A DNA stretch of 64,000 nt from Sphingobium lactosutens (GCF_013393185.1 NZ_QJQX01000037.1:220046-284045), one strand, 5' to 3'. Numbered from the stretch's first letter, positions 1 to 10,393 are shown. The notes: a model not told the origin generated them from the sequence alone. Program-made: numbers and translations.

Positions 1-594
1 CTGACGGCCCGGCTGCCAGCCGGCCGGCGGGGTGATGCCGACGCTGGGAACCAGCGCGTTGAGTTCGGTCACGACCGACTGGGTGATGTCGACGGCCGGC
101 TGATAGGACACGGTGGCCTCCGGATTCAGAACCAGATCGACCTTCGCCTTGGTCATCGCGGCTTTGAGCGCGTCGGAGAGCTTCGCCGTGATCTGCTCCT
201 CGACATAGGCGTTGGCGAGCGCGATCGGCTGGCCCAATCTTTGCAGTTCGGCCTGGGCGGTCTGCTGCGACTGCTGGAACTGCTGATACTGGGTCTCGAT
301 CGCCGGGGTCGGCTTGCCGCCGGCCGCCTTCAGGGCAGCCTGCAGGGCGTCGCCCTTGGTCTTGAGGTCGGTGTCGATCGCCGTCTTGCGTGCGTTGAAC
401 GCGTCGATCTGCGGCTTGTAGGTGGTCTGCATCTGCGTGCGCGCCGTGGTGTAGGCGGCGCTGGTGCCGACAGCGCCCTGCAGGTCGGCGACGGCGATGC
501 CGGTCTTCGACTGGGCAGCGGCCGGAACCGCCGTCAGGGCCAGGGTGGTCATAGGCGCCAGGATGAGCGCGGCTGCTTTAACGATGGTCTTCAT
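1..594 (-). CDS. skp: Skp/OmpH-family periplasmic chaperone (partial, 3' end outside window)
   Basis: The family holds unfolded outer-membrane proteins in the periplasm and passes them to the BAM complex. The 198 visible residues begin with a Sec signal peptide (MKTIVKAAALILAP..., Ala-X-Ala end near AAAQS). A Gln/Ala/Lys-rich stretch follows (about residues 55-150, with QYQQFQQSQQTAQAE), which suits the coiled-coil tentacles of Skp. The start ATG overlaps the bamA stop as TAATG, so the two are translationally coupled, and bamA-skp is the usual order. The gene runs off the left edge with no stop seen. Family assignment rests on signal peptide, helix pattern and context; sequence identity in this family is low. 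Confidence 0.85.
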   Translation of the reverse strand, partial: MKTIVKAAALILAPMTTLALTAVPAAAQSKTGIAVADLQGAVGTSAAYTTARTQMQTTYKPQIDAFNARKTAIDTDLKTKGDALQAALKAAGGKPTPAIETQYQQFQQSQQTAQAELQRLGQPIALANAYVEEQITAKLSDALKAAMTKAKVDLVLNPEATVSYQPAVDITQSVVTELNALVPSVGITPPAGWQPGRQ

Positions 595-3227
595 TAGAAC
601 TGAGTCCCCACATTGAAGGTGATGAGCTTGTTGTCGTCCCCTGGTTCCTTGAGCAGGGCCTTGGCGATGTCGATCCGGAACGGGCCGAAAGGCGAGTTCC
701 AGTTGACGCCAAAGCCCACCGACAGACGCGGCTTGAGCGTGTCGCCGAGATATTCTTCTTCGAACGCGCCGCCCGCATAGGCGGCGGTCGAACCGACTGC
801 AGGCGTGTCGCAATTGCCGACCGACGGCGCCCGAACGGTCGTGGACGTCGATCCCGTGGTGACTGTGCAATAGCCGGCGAAGTTGATCGTGCCCGGATTC
901 TTCAGCCCGGCAACCGCGCCGGCATCCATGAAGATCGACGGGCGCAGGCCCATTTCACGCGCACCCGAACCCAACGGAATTTCCACTTCGGCGCGGGCCA
1001 GATAGTAGATCTTGCCGCCCAGCGCGTCGTCCGAGACATTGTTGTTGCTGTTGTCGCGCGTATAAACGCCGTCACCATCGGCATCCGTCAAGTAGAAGCG
1101 CTTCACGCGCGGGCCGACGCCGCGAATGTCGAAGCCGCGGAACTGCGGTTCACCGAGGAAGAAGCGGTCGACCAGGCGGACCTTCTCGACCAGTTCGCCG
1201 GTGGCGTCGCGACGCTCGCTTTCCAGGCTGTGGATATAGCCACCCTCGCCCGACAGCGAGAAGATGAATCCACTGCCCAGCGGAACATATTTGGACGCCG
1301 CGATGCGCGTCTTCACATATTTGACGCTGCCGCCCAGACCCGCGAAATCCTGGCTCAGCGTGATGCTGTTGCCGCGGGTCGCACGGATGCGGTTGTCGCG
1401 GGTGTCATAGATCAGCGAGTAGCCGACCGACGAGGTGGTGCGCTTGCCGATCGCGTCGCAGAGATAGCGGCCGGCCAGCAGCGGATCGCAGACGCCGTTG
1501 GTATAATAGGTGCTCTTGTCCAGCGTGGTATCGTCGAAATTCAGCTGATAGCGCAGCGCCAGCGACATATATTCGGTAATCGGCACGCCCGCGCGCAGCT
1601 GGAAGCCGGTCGACGTATTTTCATAGGTCGTATCGCGGGTGTTGCTGGTCAGGTAGCGGAAGCTGTTGAGGTCGCGGCGATAGATGTCGCCGCCCAGCGC
1701 GATATTCTTGTCCATGAAATAAGGCTCGGTGAAGCCCACTTCCACCGACTTCGAATAGGCCGAATAATTGACCGAGGTGCGCAGTTCCTGACCCTTGCCG
1801 CGGAAGTTGCGCTGGGTGATCGACGCCGCGACGATGAAGCGTTCCAGCGACGAGAAACCGGCCGACAGCGACAGCTCGCCGGTCGACTTTTCCTGCACGT
1901 TGGTTTCCAGCACGATGCGGTCGGGCGCGGAACCGGGCTTCTGCTCGATGTCCAGCTTCTCCTGGAAGAAGCCGAGCGAGTTGATGCGGTCCTTCGAGCG
2001 CTTGACGAGGAAGCTGTTGAAGGCATCGCCTTCGGCCAGACGGAATTCGCGGCGGATGACCTTGTCCTGCGTCAGCGTATTGCCGTTGATGTCGACCCGC
2101 TCGACATAGACGCGCGGCGCGTTGGCGATGCGGAAATTGATCCCCATCGTCAGCGAATCCTTGTCGCGGTTGAAGTCCGGCGACACGTCGGCAAAAGCAT
2201 AGCCGAACAGGCCCGCGGTCTCGCTCAGCGTGTCGACCGTGTCCTCGACCTGCTTGGCATTGTACCAGTCGCCCTTCTTCATCGGCAGACGCTTGGTCAG
2301 GCTGTCGCCGGACAGGTCGCGAATGTCGGATTCGACCTTTACGTCGCCGAACTTGTAGCGGTCGCCTTCCTCGACGACATAGGTGATGATGAAGTCCTGC
2401 TTGTCGGGCGTCAGTTCCGCCACCGCCGAAATGACGCGGAAGTCGGCATAGCCCTCGGTCAGGTAGAACTGGCGCAGCTTCTGCTGGTCATAGGCCAGGC
2501 GGTCCGGGTCATAGCTGGTGCCCGAGGAGAAGACGCGGAACCAGCGCGACTGCTTCGTCACCATCTGGCTGCGCAGCTCGCCGTCCTTGAACTTCTCGTT
2601 GCCGATGATGTTGATCTGGCGGACCTTGGATTTCGGCCCTTCCGAGATTTCGAACACGATGTCGACGCGGTTCTGATCCAGCTGGACCATCTTCGGCTCG
2701 ATCGTCGCGGCGAAGCGGCCCTGACGGCGATACAGCTCGACGATGCGGGCGACGTCGGCGCGGACCTTGGACCGGGTATAGATCTGGCGCGGTGCCAGTT
2801 TTATTTCAGGACGGATCTTGTCTTCCTTGAGGCGCTTATTACCTTCAAGGACGATACGGTTGATGACGGGATTTTCCTTCACCTCGACCGTCAGCGCACC
2901 ATTGTCGTTGCGGATCTGGACGTCGGCGAACAGTTCGGTTTCGTACAGGTCGCGCAGCGCCTGATCGAGGATTTCCTGGCTGTAGGGCTGGCCGACGCGC
3001 AACTTGGTGTAGGACAGGACGGTATCCGGCTCCAGCCGCTGGGTGCCGGTCACGGTGACGGCGCTGATCGTGCCCTGCGGCGCGGGCGCGGAAACGGGTG
3101 CCGCCGTGGCAGGCGCAGGCGCGGTCTGGGCCATGGCGGGAACCGCCGGCAGGCCCGCGATCATGGTCGTCGCCAACAGGACGGCCACCACCGGGCGCTG
3201 CCTCATGCTGCTCTTGTTCGCTGTCAC
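594..3227 (-). CDS. bamA: Outer membrane protein assembly factor BamA
   Basis: BamA is the central beta-barrel of the BAM complex, which inserts outer-membrane proteins. I see a signal peptide (RPVVAVLLATTMIAG...AMAQ), then POTRA repeats over roughly residues 55-410 (the first contains ISAVTVTGTQRLEPDTV) and a 16-strand barrel to the end. The RGFDIRG stretch matches the conserved VRGF/Y loop 6 motif, and the last residue is Phe (NVGTQF), typical of barrels. I chose GTG at 3227 because GAGG sits 8 nt upstream. ATG at 3257 has no such site, and ATG at 3206 is another option. It lies between rseP and skp, the standard alphaproteobacterial order. Confidence 0.96.
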   Translation of the reverse strand: MTANKSSMRQRPVVAVLLATTMIAGLPAVPAMAQTAPAPATAAPVSAPAPQGTISAVTVTGTQRLEPDTVLSYTKLRVGQPYSQEILDQALRDLYETELFADVQIRNDNGALTVEVKENPVINRIVLEGNKRLKEDKIRPEIKLAPRQIYTRSKVRADVARIVELYRRQGRFAATIEPKMVQLDQNRVDIVFEISEGPKSKVRQINIIGNEKFKDGELRSQMVTKQSRWFRVFSSGTSYDPDRLAYDQQKLRQFYLTEGYADFRVISAVAELTPDKQDFIITYVVEEGDRYKFGDVKVESDIRDLSGDSLTKRLPMKKGDWYNAKQVEDTVDTLSETAGLFGYAFADVSPDFNRDKDSLTMGINFRIANAPRVYVERVDINGNTLTQDKVIRREFRLAEGDAFNSFLVKRSKDRINSLGFFQEKLDIEQKPGSAPDRIVLETNVQEKSTGELSLSAGFSSLERFIVAASITQRNFRGKGQELRTSVNYSAYSKSVEVGFTEPYFMDKNIALGGDIYRRDLNSFRYLTSNTRDTTYENTSTGFQLRAGVPITEYMSLALRYQLNFDDTTLDKSTYYTNGVCDPLLAGRYLCDAIGKRTTSSVGYSLIYDTRDNRIRATRGNSITLSQDFAGLGGSVKYVKTRIAASKYVPLGSGFIFSLSGEGGYIHSLESERRDATGELVEKVRLVDRFFLGEPQFRGFDIRGVGPRVKRFYLTDADGDGVYTRDNSNNNVSDDALGGKIYYLARAEVEIPLGSGAREMGLRPSIFMDAGAVAGLKNPGTINFAGYCTVTTGSTSTTVRAPSVGNCDTPAVGSTAAYAGGAFEEEYLGDTLKPRLSVGFGVNWNSPFGPFRIDIAKALLKEPGDDNKLITFNVGTQF

Positions 3228-3232
3228 CCGCA

Positions 3233-3240
3233 CCACCTCA
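3233..3240 (-). promoter_or_regulatory. Ribosome binding site deciding the bamA GTG start
   Basis: On the minus strand TGAGGTGG lies just upstream of GTG at 3227. It is the only good purine-rich site near the possible starts. It favours a GTG start over the upstream ATG at 3257. Confidence 0.6.
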
Positions 3241-3308
3241 AAAACTCGAAAAAACATGTGTCTGCTGCAACAGACGCCGCCAAATGGCGCATCCCTGCCC
3301 GAAGCGCG

Positions 3309-4442
3309 TCAGCCGATCAAGCCGGAGAGACTCTTCCACAGGCCGAAAGACGATAAATCGTTGAAAGTTACCAGCAGCATCATCGCCATCAGCACCGCCA
3401 GACCCGACCTGTAGGCCCATTCCTGCGCCTGCGGGCTGACCGGCCGCCGCTGCACCGCCTCGATCCCGTAGAACAGCAGATGGCCACCATCCAGCATGGG
3501 GATTGGCAAGAGATTGATGAACCCCAAGTTAATCGAGATGAGCGCGGCGAAGAAGATGAAGCTTTCCAGCCCCAGCGTCGCCGCCTGCCCCGACACCTGC
3601 GCGATCTTCAGCGGTCCGCCCAGTTCCTTGACCGACCGGCCGCCGCCGACGATCTGGCCCAGCGTTTCAACCATGGTGCGCACGATCTGCCCGGTGCGCT
3701 CGATCGCCACGATCGGTGCGCGCGCCAGGCTGACCGGCACGATCACCGGCTTGCCCGGCGCCAGGCCGAGGCGACCCACATTGAACTTGTTGCCGAAGCC
3801 GTCATCCTCGCTGACGCTGCCGATCCTGCCCTGCTTGACAATGCGTCGACCTGCGCGGTCCAGCACGATCTCGACCGGCTCGCCGGGGCGGATCTGCGCA
3901 TAGAGGCGGATGTCGTCGAAGGTCGCCATCTCACGGCCACCCAGCGACACGATGCGGTCGCCCGCCTGGATACCCGCAGCCGCAGCCGCGCTGCCCGCCT
4001 GCACCTGACCGGCGACCGCCGGGGTGCGGCCTTCGCCATGGACGAAGGCGAAGGTCGCCAGGATCAGGATCGCGAAGAGGAAATTGATCGCAGGCCCTGC
4101 CGCCACGATCGCGGCGCGCTGCCACAGCGGCTTGCCGGGAAAGCTTTCCGCCCGATCCTTCGCCGGCATTTCCAGCCAGGCGGGATCGGTCATGCTTGCC
4201 GCGTTCATGTCGCCCTTGAAGCGGACATAGCCGCCCAGCGGCAGCGCCGCGACGCGCCAGCGCGTCCCGCGCCGGTCGACCCAGGCGAACAGCTCCGGCC
4301 CGAAGCCGATCGAAAAGGCCTCCGCCTTGACCCCGCACCAGCGGCCGACCAGATAATGGCCCAGCTCATGCACGAAGACGAGCGGTCCGATGACCGCCAC
4401 GAAGGCGAGAACGGTCAACAGGAAACCGGGATTCTGGATCAA
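3309..4442 (-). CDS. rseP: RIP metalloprotease RseP (site-2 protease)
   Basis: This inner-membrane zinc protease cleaves anti-sigma factors and leftover signal peptides within the membrane. The first membrane helix carries the zinc motif HELGH (VFVHELGHYLVG). A PDZ domain follows in the middle (AGIQAGDRIVSLGG), and the third zinc ligand lies in MLDGGHLLFYGIEAV near the C-terminus. The likely start is TTG at 4442, which overlaps the dxr stop (TTGA) and gives an N-terminus IQNPGFLLTVLAF, about 377 aa. An upstream ATG at 4520 would lie inside dxr and add a non-homologous-looking Arg/Cys-rich stretch. Position between dxr and bamA is usual for the family. Confidence 0.94.
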   Translation of the reverse strand: MIQNPGFLLTVLAFVAVIGPLVFVHELGHYLVGRWCGVKAEAFSIGFGPELFAWVDRRGTRWRVAALPLGGYVRFKGDMNAASMTDPAWLEMPAKDRAESFPGKPLWQRAAIVAAGPAINFLFAILILATFAFVHGEGRTPAVAGQVQAGSAAAAAGIQAGDRIVSLGGREMATFDDIRLYAQIRPGEPVEIVLDRAGRRIVKQGRIGSVSEDDGFGNKFNVGRLGLAPGKPVIVPVSLARAPIVAIERTGQIVRTMVETLGQIVGGGRSVKELGGPLKIAQVSGQAATLGLESFIFFAALISINLGFINLLPIPMLDGGHLLFYGIEAVQRRPVSPQAQEWAYRSGLAVLMAMMLLVTFNDLSSFGLWKSLSGLIG

Positions 4443-5596
4443 GCCGTCAATCTTTCCATCACTTCGCCCGCCATGACGCGCGCCTGTGCATCCGCAGCGA
4501 GCACATCGTCGATCGCGCAAGGCGTTGGCGCGCTATAGCGGTCCAACACATCCTCCACAATCATGGCAATATCAAGGAAGCCGATCCGCCCCGCAAGGAA
4601 AGCGGCGACCGCGACCTCATTGGCGGCGTTCAGGATGGCAGGCGCGGCCCCACCCTCATTGGCGGCGGCGCGGGCGAGACGAAGAGCCGGAAACCGTTCG
4701 GGATCAGGTGCTTCGAAGTCAAGCCTGCCAATCCGTGCCAGGTCGAGCGGCTGGCACGGCGTGGCGATCCGGTCGGGCCAGGCCAACGCATGAGCGATGG
4801 GGATGCGCATATCGGGCGAACCGAGTTGTGCCAGCGTCGAACGGTCTCGATATTCGACCATCGAATGAATCACGGACTGGGGGTGGACCAATATCTCGAT
4901 GCGATCCAGCCCGACCGGGAAGAGATAGGCCGCCTCGATCAGTTCCAGCCCCTTGTTCATCATCGTCGCGCTGTCGACACTGATCTTCGCGCCCATCGAC
5001 CAGTTGGGATGGGCCACCGCCTGCGCCGGCGTGATATCCGCCATCTCGTCCAGGCGGCGGGTGCGGAACGGGCCGCCGCTCGCGGTCAGGATGATTCTTG
5101 ACACGGAATCCAGATCGCTGCCGGCAAGGCACTGGAAAATGGCATTATGCTCGCTGTCGACGGGCAGCAGGGTCGCGCCGGCCGCGCGTGCCGCCTCCAT
5201 CATCAGCCCGCCCGCCGACACCAGCGATTCCTTGTTCGCCAGCGCCACCGTGCCGCCAGTCCTGAGCGCCGCCATGGTAGGCTTGAGGCCCGCACAGCCG
5301 ACGATCGACGCCATCGTCCAGTCCGCGCCCAGCGCCGCCGCCTCGACCAGAGCATCCTCGCCTGCCGCCGCCTCGATCCCCGATCCGGCCAGCGCCTCCC
5401 TGAGCGCGCCGTGAAGCCGCTCCTGCCCGATCACGGCCACCTGCGCACCCGTTGCGCGCGCCTGCGCCGCGAGATTGTCCACATCGCTGTTGGCCGTCAG
5501 TGCGACCACCCGATAGGCATCGGGATCGCGCCGAATGAGGTCCAGCGTGGACAGGCCGACCGATCCGGTGGCGCCAAAGATCGAAACGCTCTTCAT
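4439..5596 (-). CDS. dxr: 1-deoxy-D-xylulose 5-phosphate reductoisomerase
   Basis: Dxr makes 2-C-methyl-D-erythritol 4-phosphate, the committed step of the MEP isoprenoid pathway, using NADPH and a divalent metal. The 385 aa begin with the NADPH loop GATGSVGLSTLDLI. The metal and substrate region reads PVDSEHNAIFQCL (about residue 145) and TASGGPFRT. The flexible loop and Ser/Asn ligands are seen in HPNWSMGAKISVDSATMMNKG. The start ATG overlaps the cdsA stop (ATGA), so the pair is coupled. A longer frame running back into cdsA is not the real start, because homology begins at MKSVSIFG. ispH of the same pathway is in this window at 36 kb. Confidence 0.97.
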   Translation of the reverse strand: MKSVSIFGATGSVGLSTLDLIRRDPDAYRVVALTANSDVDNLAAQARATGAQVAVIGQERLHGALREALAGSGIEAAAGEDALVEAAALGADWTMASIVGCAGLKPTMAALRTGGTVALANKESLVSAGGLMMEAARAAGATLLPVDSEHNAIFQCLAGSDLDSVSRIILTASGGPFRTRRLDEMADITPAQAVAHPNWSMGAKISVDSATMMNKGLELIEAAYLFPVGLDRIEILVHPQSVIHSMVEYRDRSTLAQLGSPDMRIPIAHALAWPDRIATPCQPLDLARIGRLDFEAPDPERFPALRLARAAANEGGAAPAILNAANEVAVAAFLAGRIGFLDIAMIVEDVLDRYSAPTPCAIDDVLAADAQARVMAGEVMERLTA

Positions 5597-6372
5597 CCGC
5601 CCTGCACCAGGATCAGATAGGACAAGGCGGCAAGCGGCGCGGCGGCAACCACCCCGTCGAGCCGGTCCATCACCCCGCCATGGCCGGGCAACAGCGTACC
5701 GCTGTCCTTCACTCCGGCGCGGCGCTTCATATGACTTTCCAGCAGGTCGCCCAGTTGTGCCACCACGGCCAGCAGGCCACTCGCCGCCGCGAGCTGGATC
5801 GGCAGACCCGCGAAGCGATGCAGCAGGAAACCCAGCACCAGCGCCGCCAGCACGCCGCCGGCCAGACCGGACCAGGTCTTGGACGGGCTGACCCTCGGCG
5901 CCAGCTTCGGCCCGCCGATCGAACGCCCGGCGAAGTAGGCGCCGATATCGGTCGCCCACACCAGCGACAGCGCCCAGAAGGCGAGCAGCAGACCATAGGC
6001 GTAGGGCTGCTCGCCACGCAGGAACTGGAGCGCGGTGATCGGCACGCAGATATAGGGAATGCCCAGCGCCAGCTTCATGTTGCGGCTGGTGAAGACGATG
6101 AAGAAGAAAGCCCCTGCCCCGGCCATCAACACCGGCCAGTCGATGCCGGCCGCCAGCGGGCAGAGCAAGGCCAGCGGGATCGACACGGCGAACATCGCCG
6201 CCTTGCGCTGTTCGGGCGTCGCGCCGGTCAGGTCGCCCCATTCCCCCTGCATCAGCACGCCGGCCACCACCAGCAGCAGCCAGAAGAACAGCCCGCCCGC
6301 CAGCAGGGCGCCGAGCGCCACCGCGATCAGCGCGACGCCGACGATGGTGCGGGTGCGCAATTCGCTTGTCAT
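5593..6372 (-). CDS. cdsA: Phosphatidate cytidylyltransferase
   Basis: CdsA makes CDP-diacylglycerol from phosphatidate and CTP in the inner membrane and so feeds pssA (11.8 kb here). The 259-aa protein has several hydrophobic helices (for example VGVALIAVALGALLAGGLFFW at the N-terminus). The family signature is present near the C-terminus as SHMKRRAGVKDSGTLLPGHG followed by GVMDRLDG, including the Lys-Asp pair and the HGG...DR motif. It stands between uppS and dxr, as in most alphaproteobacteria, with only 4 nt to the uppS stop. Confidence 0.96.
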   Translation of the reverse strand: MTSELRTRTIVGVALIAVALGALLAGGLFFWLLLVVAGVLMQGEWGDLTGATPEQRKAAMFAVSIPLALLCPLAAGIDWPVLMAGAGAFFFIVFTSRNMKLALGIPYICVPITALQFLRGEQPYAYGLLLAFWALSLVWATDIGAYFAGRSIGGPKLAPRVSPSKTWSGLAGGVLAALVLGFLLHRFAGLPIQLAAASGLLAVVAQLGDLLESHMKRRAGVKDSGTLLPGHGGVMDRLDGVVAAAPLAALSYLILVQGG

Positions 6373-6376
6373 AGAA

Positions 6377-7117
<741 letters not shown>

Positions 7118-7160
7118 CAGAAGGACATGCGTGTTTTGGCCGCGAAAGGAAAGCCCCGGC

Positions 7161-7718
7161 TTACTGGCCGAGGATTTCCTTTTCCTTCGAGCTCGCTGCC
7201 GCGTCGATATCCGCGATGCTGCTGTCGGTCAGCTTCTGCACCTCGGTTTCCAGCCGCTTGCGCTCGTCCTCGCTGATCTCGCCCTTCTTCTCGTCGGTCT
7301 TGAGGCTGTCCATGCCGTCGCGACGGACGTTACGCACGGCGACGCGCGCGCCTTCGGCATATTTGCTGGCGAGCTTGGCCAGTTCCTTGCGGCGTTCCTC
7401 GGTCAGGTCCGGGATCGGCAGGCGCAGCGTCTGCCCGTCGACGATCGGGTTGAGGCCCAGACCCGCCGAGCGGATCGCCTTGTCGCAGGGACCGACATTG
7501 CTCTTGTCCCACACCTGGACCGACAGCATGCGCGGCTCGGGCGCCGATACGGTCGCAACCTGGTTGAGCGGCATATGCGCGCCATAGACTTCGACCGTGA
7601 CCGGATCGAGCAGCTGGATGTTGGCGCGGCCCGTGCGCAGGCCGGACAGGTCGCCCTTCAGCGATTCAAGCGCGCCGGCCATGCGGCGTTCGATGTCAGC
7701 CTTGTTATATTGCGGCAT
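7161..7718 (-). CDS. frr: Ribosome recycling factor
   Basis: RRF, with EF-G, splits the post-termination ribosome. The 185 aa are the normal length. The three-helix bundle pattern is visible, for example [21 protein letters not shown] at the N-terminal side and [31 protein letters not shown] in the second half. It lies 6 nt downstream of pyrH, and pyrH-frr is one of the most conserved bacterial gene pairs. Start ATG at 7718 gives [13 protein letters not shown]. Confidence 0.97.
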   Translation of the reverse strand: MPQYNKADIERRMAGALESLKGDLSGLRTGRANIQLLDPVTVEVYGAHMPLNQVATVSAPEPRMLSVQVWDKSNVGPCDKAIRSAGLGLNPIVDGQTLRLPIPDLTEERRKELAKLASKYAEGARVAVRNVRRDGMDSLKTDEKKGEISEDERKRLETEVQKLTDSSIADIDAAASSKEKEILGQ

Positions 7719-7724
7719 GGTATT

Positions 7725-8450
7725 TCAGCGCTCCTGATTTTGCACGATCGTCGCCACGCCATCCCCGGCGAGCACCTTGGCCAGGTTGCCCGTCTCGCGG
7801 ATGTTGAAGACGACGATGGGAATATTGTTTTCGCGGCACAGCGCAATGGCGCTGGCGTCCATGACTTTCAAATTGTCGTTCAGCACCTGGTCGAAGCTGA
7901 TCTCTTCGTAGCGGACGGCGCCGCTCACCTTCTTGGGGTCGGCATTGTAGATGCCGTCGACGCTGGTGCCCTTGAACAGTGCATCGCAATTCATTTCGGC
8001 CGCGCGCAACGCTGCGGTCGTATCCGTGGTGAAGAAGGGGCTACCGGTGCCAGCCGCGAAGATCACGATCCGGCCTTTCTCCATGTGGCGCTCGGCCTTG
8101 CGGCGAATATAGGGCTCGCACACCGACGCCATGGGGATGGCCGACTGGACGCGGGTGTCATAACCCAGCTTTTCCAGCGCATTCTGCACCGCCAGCGCAT
8201 TCATGACCGTGGCGAGCATGCCCATATAGTCGGCGCTCGCCCGGTCGAAGCCCTTGGCTGCGCCGGCAAGGCCACGGAAGATATTGCCACCGCCCACGAC
8301 GACGCAGATTTCGAAGCCGGCATCCTTCGCCGCCGCAATCTCACCCGCGACACGGGCCACGGTTTCAGGCTCGATGCCGAACTGCCCTTGTCCCATCAGC
8401 ACTTCGCCGGACAATTTCAACAGGATGCGCTTGTAGGCGGGCCGGGTCAT
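7725..8450 (-). CDS. pyrH: UMP kinase
   Basis: PyrH phosphorylates UMP to UDP using ATP; it is hexameric and unrelated to eukaryotic UMP/CMP kinase. Motifs of the amino-acid-kinase fold are clear: [10 protein letters not shown] near the start, [10 protein letters not shown] (about residue 60) and [20 protein letters not shown] with [14 protein letters not shown] in the C-terminal half. I chose ATG at 8450 ([10 protein letters not shown], 241 aa). A TTG 9 nt upstream would add three residues and has AAGGA closer to it, so it remains possible. The upstream neighbour is an unexpected AAA ATPase gene rather than tsf. Confidence 0.96.
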   Translation of the reverse strand: MTRPAYKRILLKLSGEVLMGQGQFGIEPETVARVAGEIAAAKDAGFEICVVVGGGNIFRGLAGAAKGFDRASADYMGMLATVMNALAVQNALEKLGYDTRVQSAIPMASVCEPYIRRKAERHMEKGRIVIFAAGTGSPFFTTDTTAALRAAEMNCDALFKGTSVDGIYNADPKKVSGAVRYEEISFDQVLNDNLKVMDASAIALCRENNIPIVVFNIRETGNLAKVLAGDGVATIVQNQER

Positions 8451-8552
8451 GCGGGGCAAGAATCCTTATGGTTGGCAGGGAAAGCGCGCGGACATTAGAG
8501 GGGCAAAACCGGGATGCCAAGGGGCGTTTGCGCAATGATGATCCAACAAACC

Positions 8553-9326
8553 TCACTCGATCATCGCTTCAACCGTTTCCCGAGGGTAAAGCATGAATTC
8601 GCGGTAGAGCCGAAAATGCGGCACATCCTCCAGCGCGACAGGCCTGACGCTGTAACTGTCGATCTGCCACAGGTCCGCACCAGGCAATGCCATCAGGATC
8701 GGCGAATGGGTCGCCATGATGACCTGCGCATTGTCGGCGCGCTGTATCCGACGCAGCAGTTTCAGAAATTCGAACTGCCGCTGGGGCGACAGGGCGGATT
8801 CCGGCTCGTCCAATATATAGAGTCCCTGGCGCTCCATACGCTCGCCAAAGAAATCGAAAAATCCCTCACCATGGGACGCGCGCAGATATTGGGGGCCGAC
8901 AGCCCCCACCTCGAATGCCGCCTGATCCAGATAGCGCGCGACCGAGAAGAAGGTCTCCGCGCGAAAGAACCAGCCTTGCTTGACCTGCGGCAGCCACGCT
9001 CCGCGCAGATGCCCCGCCAGCGAGCCAGCATCGCCAGCCGAGGCCGGCGCATCCTCCACCGCCCGCATTCCTTGCGCGCCGCCGGAATCGCTGAACCCAG
9101 CCAGTTGCGCGATCGCTTCCAGCAAGGTGGACTTACCCGTCCCATTCTCCCCGACCAGAATCGTCACCGGCCTGGAGAAATGGAAGTCCAGCCCGCCGTT
9201 ACGAATGAGCGGAAGGTTGAAGGGATAATGACCCCAGTCCGGCGCCCGATCGGGATCGTCATCCCGCAGCCAGACACGCTTCAGATATGGCGGCGGCAGC
9301 GATGTCGTGCGTTGCTTCGATCCCAT
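8553..9326 (-). CDS. AAA family ATPase, RecF/SMC-like P-loop protein of unknown role
   Basis: This is a compact ABC/SMC-type ATPase of about 257 aa. Walker A is LVGENGTGKSTLLEAIAQLAG (about residues 53-73). The Walker B/D-loop region reads YILDEPESALSPQRQ, followed by ATHSPILMALP, the H-loop-like His seen in OLD/RecF-type standalone ATPases. No nuclease, coiled-coil or membrane segment is evident. It sits on the same strand between tsf and pyrH, an unusual place, just after the tsf terminator. ATG 9326 (MGSKQRTT) is used; ATG 9356 is an alternative and neither has a strong ribosome site. I cannot name a substrate or partner. Confidence 0.82.
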   Translation of the reverse strand: MGSKQRTTSLPPPYLKRVWLRDDDPDRAPDWGHYPFNLPLIRNGGLDFHFSRPVTILVGENGTGKSTLLEAIAQLAGFSDSGGAQGMRAVEDAPASAGDAGSLAGHLRGAWLPQVKQGWFFRAETFFSVARYLDQAAFEVGAVGPQYLRASHGEGFFDFFGERMERQGLYILDEPESALSPQRQFEFLKLLRRIQRADNAQVIMATHSPILMALPGADLWQIDSYSVRPVALEDVPHFRLYREFMLYPRETVEAMIE

Positions 9327-9370
9327 GGCGGGCCACGATAGCGAACGCCTATTCATCCGCAAGCGAAACG

Positions 9371-9406
9371 AAAAAGGGCGCCCCGCAGGGCGCCCCTTCC
9401 CTTTTT
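9371..9406 (-). terminator. Intrinsic terminator after tsf
   Basis: Two copies of the self-complementary octamer GGGCGCCC (9376-9383 and 9388-9395) can pair with a short CGCA loop. On the minus strand the stem is followed by TTTTT. A flanking AAAAAGGG/CCCTTTTT match makes it work in both directions. Confidence 0.8.
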
Positions 9407-9426
9407 CCTGTCGCGTGCGCTGGCGA

Positions 9427-10353
9427 TCAGACGCCGGCGGCGGCAGCCACTTCGGCGGCGAAGTCGCTGACTTCCTTCTCGATGCCTTCGCCCAGCTGGA
9501 AGCGGACATAGCTCTTCAGCGTGATCGAAGCGCCGGCATCCTTGGCGGCCTTGGCGACGACGTCGGCGACCGGGGTCTTGTTGTCCATCACGAACAGCTG
9601 CGACAGCAGAGCCTGCTCCTTGGCGAACTTGGCGACCGCACCGTCGACCATCTTGGCGACGATCTCGGCAGGCTTGCCCGATTCGGCGGCCTTTTCGGCG
9701 GCGATGGCGCGTTCACGCTCCAGCAGGGCCGGATCGATGTCGGCAGCCGACAGGGCCAGCGGGAAAGCGGCGGCGATGTGCATGGCGAGCTGCTTGCCCA
9801 GCGGCTCCAGAACGTCGGCAGGCGCATTGCCTTCCAGCGCGACCAGCACGCCGATCTTGCCCAGGCCCGGCGCAGCGGCGTTGTGGACGTAAGGCACGAC
9901 GACGCCTTCGGTCACTTCGACATGGGCGACGCGACGGACGGTCTGGTTTTCGCCGATGGTGGCGACGTTCGACACCAGCTTTTCGGCGATCGTGCCGCCG
10001 GCGGGGTGCGCCTGCGCGGTCAGGGCTTCAGCGTCGGCAGCGCCGCTTTCCAGCGCGACGGCCGAAACGGTGCGGACGAAATCCTGGAACTGGTCGTTCT
10101 TGGCGACGAAGTCGGTTTCGCTGTTCACTTCGACGGCGACGCCCTTGGTGCCGGCGACGGCAACGCCGACCAGGCCTTCAGCGGCGGTACGGCTCGACTT
10201 CTTCTGGGCAGCGGCCAGACCCTTGGCGCGCAGCCAGTCGGTCGCCGCTTCGATGTCGCCATTGGCTTCGGTGAGCGCCTTCTTGCAGTCCATCATGCCC
10301 GCGCCCGAACGGTCGCGCAGTTCCTTGACGGCGGCAGCAGTAATCTCGGCCAT
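9427..10353 (-). CDS. tsf: Translation elongation factor Ts
   Basis: EF-Ts exchanges GDP for GTP on EF-Tu. The 308 aa start with the UBA-like domain, in which [19 protein letters not shown] (about residues 14-32) is diagnostic. The core carries [16 protein letters not shown], the conserved TDFVA contact with EF-Tu. It lies downstream of rpsB across a gap of about 100 nt that contains a strong hairpin, and ends at a good intrinsic terminator. Confidence 0.97.
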   Translation of the reverse strand: MAEITAAAVKELRDRSGAGMMDCKKALTEANGDIEAATDWLRAKGLAAAQKKSSRTAAEGLVGVAVAGTKGVAVEVNSETDFVAKNDQFQDFVRTVSAVALESGAADAEALTAQAHPAGGTIAEKLVSNVATIGENQTVRRVAHVEVTEGVVVPYVHNAAAPGLGKIGVLVALEGNAPADVLEPLGKQLAMHIAAAFPLALSAADIDPALLERERAIAAEKAAESGKPAEIVAKMVDGAVAKFAKEQALLSQLFVMDNKTPVADVVAKAAKDAGASITLKSYVRFQLGEGIEKEVSDFAAEVAAAAGV

Positions 10354-10393
10354 GATAAGGCTCCTAATTTCTGAGGGGATTTAAATATGCGGC

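Noticed and set aside
3258..3308. Upstream ATG of bamA at 3257 as the true start
   Set aside because: No ribosome site precedes it, and the added MFFRVFEVVR would spoil the signal peptide layout.
1230..3356. Long plus-strand open frame opposite bamA
   Set aside because: It is a composition shadow of bamA on the other strand: Arg/Ala/Asp-rich, no domain, no ribosome site, and it covers a certain gene.
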